DNA of 64,000 nt from Antitrichia curtipendula (Eukaryota > Streptophyta > Bryopsida > Hypnales > Leucodontaceae): the NCBI GenBank assembly GCA_951230915.1, contig OX579634.1, forward strand, positions 44,467,570 to 44,531,569. Reading direction: 5' to 3'. Positions 55,177 through 64,000 of this stretch are shown here, piece by piece. A model generated the notes under the pieces. The model was not told where the DNA came from. It did not search any database and saw only the letters and a program-made list of their open reading frames with translations. The position numbers were made by a program, and so were the translations under genes. The stretch's first letter is position 1; each line of letters begins with the position of its first letter.

Positions 55177-55690
55177 GACTTTTTTTTCAGTTGGTGCTGT
55201 GGTGATTGGACAATGCTGAATTTTCTAACGGAGTTATATATTCAGCATGGTGAAACATCAGAAAAGTTGGGCCAAGATTGTTTGGATGCCATCCTGACAC
55301 CAAAGGCTGCATTTCAGTCATTTTAGTGTCATTTTATCCACACTGAGTTGGTATGGAGGTTGGCACCAAATTAACTTAATAGCATCTCCATGCACCATCT
55401 TGATACCATATTCACATACCTTGAATTTCTTGATGAAGGCTCCTTTTCGCCTTGTAATGTTGCAGAGGACTTAAAATGTCTGATAAAATGTTTTTTTTGA
55501 GGGTTCCTGTAGAAACAAGGAATGCAAGGGTAGGTGGGTGGCTGATGATCACAGTGACAGGCCTGTTTGTGTTGAGGATAATATGTGTCTGTCATGCTCC
55601 TTGACTACAATGGTTTGGATGTTCAGCAATGAAGTCAGTTGGAGAAGATGCAAATTGACATCTCACGAGTTAAGGAGCATGTCTAACAAG
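55177..55690. other. 3' UTR of the GST gene and flank
   Basis: Transcribed-like composition to about 55500. No other gene or element seen before the next MITE. Confidence 0.4.
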
Positions 55691-55694
55691 TATC

Positions 55695-55980
55695 TATAAC
55701 GTAACTACCCCTAAAATTGCACAAATAAGCAAATTCAATATGGTTCCCATTATTGTATTGAATTTTTTTTTGTTGGGTCTTGTTGGCAGTCAAAAAAGGA
55801 TTTTGGATTCTCTTAGAATGCAGTTTTTGGACACCGTATGAATAAACTATGAATTTTCAAAGAATTGAAAATGGGTTTTAAGATAACCAATCGTAGACTC
55901 TCATGAATAGTGGAAGTAGGCAGGAATCTGGATTGTGCAGTTTTAGAAAGTGCTTGAAATTAGGTGTAGTTAGCTTAGAG
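55695..55980. mobile_element. TAACTACACCTAA-family MITE, copy 2
   Basis: Left end CGTAACTACCCCTAAAATT, right end AAATTAGGTGTAGTTAG. Interior: AATAAGCAAATTCAATATGG, GTTGGGTCTTGTTGGCAG, ACTATGAATTTTCAAAG, GACTCTCATGAATAGTGG. No transposase. Confidence 0.75.
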
Positions 55981-56901
55981 ATAGAGTGTTGGACACCAAA
56001 TTGCAAACAGATCTCTTGATCAGTTTGTTCTTACTGAACAAATTGTGACAGTGCCTTCCCATTGCTTAATAGTGTTACGAGCATGATAATATTTATTCCT
56101 TTTCAAGAGCAATCAATTGTTGCCCTAGATTATGTCACTCAAATATAACTCCCTCTCTATGTCAATGCTATAAAGTATTCCAGAATTTTAGTAAGGCAAA
56201 ACACTTTTAGCCACAATGAAGGCACATGGTTTCGTGGCTTGCTCGATAGAGTGATAGACAGTCAGGGGTGAGAGACGTGCTTGAGTTTTATTTGGAGTGT
56301 TCTGACTTGCCATATTAAAGTTCGGTGATTTCAGAATTCCCATTTCAAGATTTTGTGAAGAATTGTGTTGTGCTCAATTGGATAACAAATACAGTGCAAA
56401 TCACGAAACAAAGAGGCATGAGATCTGACACCTTCTATTTTGTGACCAGTAGTCGCACCATTTTTCTTTTTCTTTTCTTTTCTTCACTTTGAAAATGGAA
56501 GACTAACCTTGAAGAAGACAGACTGATGGAGGTTTTTATAAGTCCATGTTTGTTCAGAGATTTCCTATTAAAACAAATCGATCCTTTTCATCTTGAAGAA
56601 AAAATTTAGTGTTAAATGTTTCTTAGATTGTATATTCATGAATTTTAATTTGTGATTCTACTGCACGTCCACAAGCGGTTTGTGTGGGTTTAGTGTCATT
56701 ACCTGTGCATCGCATCACATCACTCACGAGCTCATGAATTGAAAGTGTAGGTCACTAACAAAAACTGGAGTAATCCAATCCTCAAGCTACTACTCCATCG
56801 GTCTTGTGGCTCCACCAATATAAGGCAATTAGGCCTTTAGGCTATGGTGGGTACCAGCCCCTTTCTTAAGCTTTTTGAGAAAGTGTCAAGATGGCGATCA
56901 C
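55981..56901. other. intergenic stretch, nothing recognised
   Basis: Moderately AT-rich sequence with a TTTTCTTTTTCTTTTC run at 56460-56485. No gene or element end recognised. Confidence 0.35.
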
Positions 56902-56905
56902 TTAA

Positions 56906-57486
56906 CCCCTAAAGCCCCGAAGGTGTTTTCTGCCAAAAAAACCCTCAAAACTACCACTTCTGCTGTATTCACTTAAGGAAACCATTTTTTTGTTTTTTCG
57001 GGAATTTAACCGTAAGATCTTGTACTTAACTTGTCTGAGATCATGTAGTAAAAATTTCATCATATTTGACCGTACGGATTGGATGATATTAGCATTCAAA
57101 GCTGAGCAAAAAGGTTTTTTTCAAGAAGATGCTTAAATTGCCCGAAAAAACTAAGACTGTCCATAACTTTCTCATCCCTAGTCCGAATAGAATGAATCAA
57201 TGCTTCACGTATATGTAAAAACATAATCTTTTAGGGAAAAAATTCCAAAAAAATTATTTTGACTTTTTGTAATTTTGGGGGGGCTGCCCGAGAATCTCCA
57301 TTTCTTGCTCATTGTGCCATAACTTTTTCATCCGGCATCTGATTGAAACAAAAACTATATATCCATAAAGCTCTTGCAAAGCTACACAACCTCAAAAAAT
57401 CTCAAAAAAATTCACTTCAAATTGAGACAATAGGAACATACCCGGACCCAAATTGTCCCCCGAGGGGACAAGCGGGGCTTTAGGGG
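56906..57486 (+). mobile_element. best-preserved TTAA-family element, 581 bp
   Basis: TTAA at 56902-56905 and 57487-57490. The ends CCCCTAAAGCCCC and GGGGCTTTAGGGG are perfectly complementary over 13 bases. The right side keeps the hairpin GTCCCCCGAGGGGAC just inside. The interior holds CCGTAAGATCTTG, TTGACCGTACGGATTGGA and CCATAACTTTCTCATCC. It reads as a deletion form of the 921-944-bp copies. Good type sequence for the family. Confidence 0.85.
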
Positions 57487-57759
57487 TTAAAATTTGGTGA
57501 AGCATTGTATTTTTACATTCATCCATCTCTTGGACCCAAAAAATATTTTTCATCCAAATTTGATAATGTCAATATGTCATCCACATTTTTAATAGAAATG
57601 GGAATTTTTTGGCAAAAAAAGATTACTTTTATCTGGTGAAAAGTATAATCTTATTTTGAAATGGTTATTTGGCCCCATGTTGCCAAAAAAAAGGATTGGT
57701 GGGTACAAAGCATTGCAAATAAAGAGACTTATTGTACGCATCGATACATTGAAAGGTAA

Positions 57760-58045
57760 CTGCACCTAAAATCACACAAATAAGCAATATAGCTTGGTTT
57801 CCATTATTATATTAGAAAACTTTTTGTGGGGTTGTGTTGGTAGTGAAAAGGTGATTCTAGATTATCTTAGAATGCATTTTTTGGACATTGTATGAATAAA
57901 CTATGAATTTTCAAAGTGATGAAAATAGATGTTCCTAAAAGTAGTCATAGACTCTTATGAATAGTGGGAGTACATTTTAGGCAAGAATCTCTAGTGTGCG
58001 ATTATAGGTAACGTGCCATTTTAGGTGTAGTTACCTTACTTTTCT
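57760..58045. mobile_element. TAACTACACCTAA-family MITE, copy 3
   Basis: Ends AGGTAACTGCACCTAAAAT and ATTTTAGGTGTAGTTACCT are complementary with one mismatch, the best of the four copies. The interior matches copies 1 and 2 (AATAAGCAATATAGC, ATGAATTTTCAAAGTG, GAATAGTGGGAGTACATTTT). No clear target duplication beyond the repeat itself. Confidence 0.8.
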
Positions 58046-58189
58046 ATTTTGGCAATTGAAAGAGGAAGAAGACATTGAATAACTTCACACTTCACAAGAA
58101 TGTTGTATGAAATAGACTATAATACGAGAAGCACCAAGAAGGTGATCTTCCAGTAAGCTACAGTGCTAGTATCGATACTTGGACATCAC

Positions 58190-58365
58190 TAAGATAGGAC
58201 GTCCATAATGCACCCATTTAAGAGCTGAAACTGAATTTGGAGAGGTGAAACTTCTTGAAATAATATTTCAGTAAAATTCCCTTGAAAGACAAATGGAATT
58301 AGCATCTAACCCAAGTTGTTTCATATTTTTTGGAGCTTTGTAGAATTAGTTATGAGTTTTTGAAA
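58190..58365 (+). repeat. dispersed repeat, partial copy 3
   Basis: Shares GCACCCATTTAAG, TAACCCAAGTTGTTTCATAT and TTTTTTGGAGC--TGTAGAATTAG with 42680-43060 but stops about halfway, near the next hairpin element. Confidence 0.6.
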
Positions 58366-58377
58366 GTTGAAATGGCA

Positions 58378-58495
58378 TAGGCTCTAAAATCGCCCACCTC
58401 AAATTTACACTATTTATACATTGCTGGTACAACACAAAAGCAACATGTACAAGTAGTGTACATTTGAGGAGGTGAGTGATTTTAGAGCTTGAGTG
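58378..58495. mobile_element. hairpin MITE, about 118 bp
   Basis: GGCTCTAAAATCGCCCACCT pairs with the inverted block AGGTGAGTGATTTTAGAGC, and CAAATTTACACTA with TAGTGTACATTTG inside. The loop is about 40 bases. It lies where dispersed repeat copy 3 breaks off, so it may have inserted into it. Confidence 0.65.
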
Positions 58496-58499
58496 CTTT

Positions 58500-61370
58500 A
58501 GGAACCTCCTACCTTATGTTGTTCAAAGTCTAGCTTCTAAGCCTGATGTTGTATGACATATTGACATGATACTACAATACTATTTATTCTCAATTACTCT
58601 GTAGTATTGTAGTATCATTTGTCACCACTTGGTGACAATTGAAAACAATTTGATTTTGAAATTTTAGATTTTGAAATTTAAGCTACATGATCTTGCAGTT
58701 GGTTAGTTTTCTCCTTGAAATTTAGGAGAGAATACGTTAAAAAGTTGGCTAAGAGATCTTATAGTTGGATCCACCAAAATTCTAAAAAACAAAGAACTCT
58801 AACATTGTTTAGGAAATGATGGTTTAAGACAATTTTCTACCAATACATTTAAAAGGGGGAGTTGAAGATTTGCAAGAAAACTAACAAGGTGCAGTATAAG
58901 TTTGGTACTAATTCCAAATGAGTATATAGAAGTGCACCACAATAAACCTAAATGATAAATAGAAATTAGATTTAGAATGATTAACATCCAAATAGTGAAA
59001 TGAAAGAGAAAAAAAAGGCAAGAGTTTTAAATACGCTACATTTGTGCACTTGTTTGTATATCATTTATTTGAAACAAAAATCCATATGAGTGATTGCAAG
59101 AAAGACCAATCCTATTTTGCGTCACAATTGGAGTAATAAAGTTGTCACCTATTATAACTTTTGAAGCATGAGCCTGATTAACTTGAAATTTTTATTAGAG
59201 ATGACTAGCGTGATAGTAATTAGATCCCTTATTTTTCATGAAATTTCAAAAATCATTTTATATTTCAATTTCATTTAGCTAATTTGTCACACTTTTGCAA
59301 TTTAGAGTTTTTTAGTACGAGGGAGTACGGAGAGTACACAAAATTAATGATCTAAAGCCAAAATTTTATGGTCTATTCTTATACTAAGCATGCAAGTACC
59401 TACTAAAGGAAACTTTTATACAAAAAATTTACATCCTCCACATGCGTGCTAATAGAGCTCCCTTGCACACACACTTCTAAACATTGAAGATGGTTTTGAG
59501 ATCATTCTTTTGGTAAAATCTCTTCATCATTAAGTTCCTTCAAATGGTCAACTTTTAGTTTCTTAAGAAAAATATCTTATTTTTTACAAATTAAAACATC
59601 AAAGTACCTATTTTCTTGAGATTTTGCACTTTTCTAGTTCTCCTACTTAGAAAATTTTCTATGCATTTTCTTCTTAGGATACCTTCTTCTTAAAGGTGTT
59701 TACATTTGACATAATTTTTATACATTAAATTTTTTTTTCTAATTTTAAAATACTCTCCAAAAAATCATGAATATTGTGCAAAATGCTACAAAAACTAGTT
59801 GGTCTTTTTTGCAACCTCCCATATAAAAGTAGAAGATAACAAATTTGAATGGATTAAATAATACAAACATATCCATTTACAAAACTACACATCCAAAGTT
59901 GGATGAAATCATCCAATTTTAGTATGAATAATGAAATTTGTCTTGACCATGCATTAAAAAATTACTAGCTTCAACAAAATATTTCATGAAAAACTTTAGG
60001 TAAGTTATACCAATAAGAGGAAGTATATCTAAGTTGTAATCCATCACAAAGGTATTCTTTTTAAGAAAAATTAGTCCTCTAATTGTTCATCATCCATCCT
60101 TTTTTCAAGTGGCAAAATTTTGCAAGATGTTAGAATCCTTTATTAATGCTAAATTTTGACTAAATTCTAAATTTTAATCACTAAAATCTTCATTCATATT
60201 ACCTTTTCTCATCCACTTTTAATATTTTTTCATCCGCTTAGCAAATGTTCATCTACTTTCAACTACCAAAACAAAATAGTAATCATAAATTGCCACTCTA
60301 GTCACTAAATTAAAGGTTCTAAAGTCTTGGAATGTATTTTTTTGGATTTCCAGTAAGGTTTTGCGGTGTCGATTTTTTTAGTGTTTTAATTTTTAACTCT
60401 TTTTTAGAAGGTGGAATAATGTATCATTCTAATATTGTATGGATATATTAATTTTTTCACTCCACCTTGAATAAAAGAATTATACAACACTAAGCACAAA
60501 ACAAAGAACTTTAGGCAATTTAAAAAAAATAAAAAATTGATTTAAATGCATATATACATTGATTTAAGAATTATATATACACATTTGGTATTAGAGATCA
60601 AATCTACAATTAATAAGGTAAAAAGTTTGAAGACTTCTATTTTGGGGGCAATTACTTGGTAGAAAAATTAACATGTGATGCTTGTTTATTAATTCAATAT
60701 TTTGAATATTCAAAGGAAAACAATAAATATAGTTTACATTACTTACAACAATGTTGTCATCGATGGAAATTGAAAATTTTCAATTCTGTATCATAGTTGT
60801 TAGAATTAGAATTTTTCATTAAGATTGTCTCAATCTTGTTCATATTTAATGACTTCTTAAAGAATGAAAATAGCGTTTTTAGAGAGTTATCTTTCTTATG
60901 GATTATAGATTTTACAACATATAAAAAAATTAAAGTCTCCATAGTGCAGAAAATTTATGCCAAAATTTGTTGACCAAGTTTGGAAGTTTGCAAAAACATG
61001 TTTTTCTTCAATTCAAACACTATAATCTAGCAATCAAAGAGTCCATTATTAGTGAAATTAATAATCAAACATTCTCCTAGTAGTGCAATGCAAGATCATA
61101 TGATTGAATCCCAAATTTAGTTGTTTTTCTTCGTCTCATTTTCACCATATGCACAAGAAAATAAAAAATTTAGGATGATTTTTACATAACAAAATCATGA
61201 ATCTTTATAACATTTTTAACTTACCATCTTCAACATCCATCTCAAGATCTAAGTCAAAAAAGAATATTAATCTTCTTAGATATTTGGCAGGCATATATGT
61301 TAAGATGGTAGTTAGTTATTTCGCACATCTCATTATTAAGTTATCATGCTTATGAGAGTAACAAAAGGAC
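58500..61370. other. AT-rich intergenic stretch, nothing recognised
   Basis: Very AT-rich. Only short chance ORFs (for example 58799-58987 and 60757-60942, minus). No gene, RNA gene or element ends recognised. A few blocks near 61000-61130 faintly resemble the TTAA-family interior. Confidence 0.35.
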
Positions 61371-61379
61371 ACTCTCTAA

Positions 61380-62212
61380 ACAATCTCAATTTTTGGCATA
61401 GTTTTTTTAATTTCTTCTTAAGATAGAAAAAACAAATTAATTGTCAAGAGATATATATTTTCATTTCAATCACTACCTAAGAGCAAAAGTTATGCTATCC
61501 AAAGGACAAATTTCAACTCCATGGGTAGCAAAAGAAATCCATAAAAATTTAAATTTTAAATTTTCATAGATTATGTTTTTTTCTTTGTGAAAAGCTTTGG
61601 TTTGTTCCATGGATTTGAATAAGTGATGAGAAAATTTTGGACCATCTTGTATTGGAGGCAATTGCATCATATTCTTGAATGAATGATGTATTGGATTCAA
61701 TTTTGTGTTCAATTTTCACATTTGTTCAGAAAAAAAAGGTCTACCAAGTTAATTTTGATTATTAAAATAATTAGACCATTGGGATTAGTGTGTTTCAATT
61801 TCATCTTAGAACAATTACTCAATTAGTTTTTCCCTCTATCCAGGCTTCTATCTCATATCTACTTCTATTTAACAATTACTAAAAGAATGAAAACTAGTTG
61901 TTATACATTTTTATAAATTTTTAGACTTTCAATTCAATTCTTCAGGATGAATATTTTTTAATTTGGAATTTGAAATGCAAAAATTTTAAGTTAAGAGGAT
62001 CTAGAGTCTTCTAAGCTAGTTTGCCATGGTACCCAAAATTTATAGTTTCATGACTTTGAACACAATTATCTTAGAATCTATGCACCCAAAGTTTTTAAAA
62101 TTTCTTCCACACATTCCCATACTAGGTTAATGCAAGGTCCTCCAATTAGTTATGCAAAAAGTTATAGTTTTAGATTTTTTTTTGCTCTTTCCACTAAAAA
62201 AAGGCCTTGGGA
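61380..62212 (-). repeat. worn TTAA-family element
   Basis: Minus-oriented. The left end is GGCCTTGGGACATTAGGA at about 62203-62220, with the flank changed to ATCA. Interior blocks are GAGCAAAAGTTATGCTATCC near 61481, TTGTTCCATGGATTTGAAT near 61602 and ACTAGGTTAATGCAAGGTCC near 62121. The right end cannot be placed, so the start is approximate. Confidence 0.5.
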
Positions 62213-62970
62213 CATTAGGAATCAAGAATGTTATATTGGGGGAGTAGATATATTCCAAAATTGGCAAAAATAGACATAACATCATTGCTCTTCAATTTAT
62301 GTTATAAGTTGGGTAAGAATATCACCCAGTTAGTTTAGGTCAAATGATTACATTGAGTAATAGCTATATGATGGCTTGTCAACAAGGTAGGTACCTCCAA
62401 AACCAACACTTTTTGCTATTGTATCTAGTTATTATTATTATATTAGTCAAATTTTCATATTTTCTTCTTGGCAAGCGAAAGGAGGTTTCAACGCACCAAA
62501 GAATGCAACATTGGGATACCAAATGCAAAAGTTATTGTGAAGGGTCAAAAAAAATTTGGTACCTTGATGTTCTAAAATCATTTCTTCAACACAAATACAT
62601 ATTGAATCTAGAGATGTGCATGAAGTGATGATGACAATTTTAAGCACGGTGCAATTTTGAGTGTTGACCTACCTTATCAAAGTTAGACTCAAACCTTGGA
62701 ATTTAAAGATGAATGCTAGAAAGTAAAAAGTAAATTAAAACAAGTCACAAAGTGGATTATTCAACTCATAGAGTCTTCAAAGTCAAGAAGGAATAATGAT
62801 GTAAGATCCAAAGACCAATTCTTACCCAACATTCGTTGTTTGACCCTAAAAGATTATATTTCTTGAATAATTGTCATGGTACACACTTCATTCTTTTACT
62901 AACCAATGAATGATTTTTCTTTCTTGCCTCTTAATCAAAAAGGTAAATGAGTTACCTTGTAACAAGTACT
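62213..62970. other. intergenic stretch, nothing recognised
   Basis: Two short overlapping frames (62344-62628 plus, 62447-62647 minus) show no recognisable product. Confidence 0.3.
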
Positions 62971-62974
62971 AAAG

Positions 62975-63265
62975 TAACTACACCTAATTGTATTTTATTA
63001 AGCAATTGAGCATTGTTCTTATTATTACATTGTCTAATGTTTTGATGGATCTAGTTGGAAGTCCAAAGAGTATTCTAGACAAATCTTCCCATGTATTATT
63101 TAAGACATTTTATAAATAAACCATTCATTTTCAAAGTACTAAAAATAAATGCTACTAAAAGTGTGCTTAGACTCTCATAAATAGAGGCACTATAGTTTAG
63201 GCAAGAATATATCTATAGGAATTGGTTTTAGAAAAGAATCACAATTAGGTAATTATATTACTACT
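62975..63265. mobile_element. TAACTACACCTAA-family MITE, copy 4
   Basis: Left end AAGTAACTACACCTAATTG, right end CAATTAGGTAATTATATTAC (changed in the middle). Interior: AAGCAATTGAGCATTGTTC, CATTTTCAAAGTACTAAAAA, GCTTAGACTCTCATAAATAG, GGCAAGAATAT. Confidence 0.7.
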
Positions 63266-64000
63266 GTATAAATAAACTATATTAATAGTGATACCTCTTA
63301 ATTTAATGACACTTCAATCGTATCATAACCATACACTAATTTCTCCTATTTGCAAGGTTATAAATTTTTTTTTTTTTTGTTAGTCTTTTTATATTTATAT
63401 TGTAAAACTTAGTAATTAAGGTTAATCCAACTAATGCAACTTGTAGAAAAAACACTAGATTGCACTAATTAGGGAATGACTTTGCGCAATGCTCTAGTTA
63501 ATTTGAAATTTCACAATATATTGGACAAATCAATAGTTTGTAGTCTACATTATTCTCGTACTATCTCAAATAACATCATTATCATCCAATTTTCGTTCAA
63601 ATTATTCAATTAATATAAAAATTAATTTCATATTACATTGATAATCTAAAAGATTCCTTCAATATTGTGTACAAATGAGTGAATCTTTTGCCATTTGTTT
63701 AACCTCACAACAAAATCCATTGAATTCTTAATATCATCCTTTTGGAGTCCAACTCCAATCATTTCAACACCATTCTACATTCAACATGTCTCTAAGTAAC
63801 AACCATGTTATTGAAAAAGTCTTGAAAAGTCTTATTTTCTTTGACCCTTTTCTTGCTTCCAATCCTACTAGGTCCAAGTCAATTTTAACCTTTAAAGTCT
63901 TAAATGTCCCCTTAGAAATACTTCAAGGTTTGGATTGGTTCAATTTAACATGATTTTTTGACATGATTTTTTGAAATGATTAAGGTTTTGAGAATATAAT
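63266..64000. other. AT-rich end of the window, nothing recognised
   Basis: No open frame of note. Near 63885-63930 a short stretch (TTTAAAGTCTTAAATGTCCCC) faintly resembles a TTAA-family right end but is too worn to call. The window ends inside unannotated sequence. Confidence 0.3.

Noticed and set aside
1..64000. CRISPR array, rRNA or tRNA genes
   Set aside because: No evenly spaced short repeats with unique spacers and no recognisable rRNA or tRNA sequence; the window is eukaryotic.

Overview
The window looks like nuclear DNA of a plant: spliced genes with GT-AG introns, a complex I 51 kDa subunit with a mitochondrial presequence, a nonaspanin, a plant-type GST, CACTA and Stowaway-like elements, and a telo-box/CT-rich promoter. 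Coding exons are GC-richer than the very AT-rich intergenic DNA. An AT-rich non-seed plant such as a moss would fit, but nothing seen fixes the species.

Region 0-12 kb is an accessory block with three intronless genes: a broken protein kinase (1.1-2.7 kb, +), a 481-residue coiled-coil protein (4.0-5.4 kb, +) and an 824-residue RING protein (11.2-8.8 kb, -). The last two share an unrecognised N-terminal domain of about 120 residues. All three have upstream arrays of a GC-rich GGTCGCC-type repeat next to a TATA-like box, and the two plus-strand genes also share a 5' leader. I see this co-organised family as the most novel content.

Region 12.9-23.4 kb is nested mobile DNA: a CACTA-type element with an ATG duplication contains a fold-back element, which contains a TTAA-flanked element, which contains a TA-flanked MITE. 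The TTAA-flanked family (ends CCCCTAAAG...CTTTAGGGG, size classes about 0.4-0.94 kb) recurs through the whole window and resembles non-autonomous piggyBac-like elements.

Three conserved genes follow. A TM9SF/nonaspanin lies at 23.8-27.9 kb (7 exons, 640 aa). The complex I 51 kDa subunit lies at 31.8-34.5 kb (4 exons, 488 aa if a one-base frame break in a C-rich tract is discounted). A GST-fold protein with a CPYC motif and a long C-terminal extension lies at 50.6-55.2 kb (4 exons, 467 aa). A probable spliced minus-strand gene of unknown function (47.1-49.9 kb) sits head-to-head with the GST gene. The rest (35-47 kb and 55-64 kb) is repeats: TTAA elements, a 250-bp tandem array, a 1.7-kb inverted composite, dispersed MITEs, and AT-rich DNA without recognisable genes. 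No rRNA or tRNA gene or CRISPR array was recognised.
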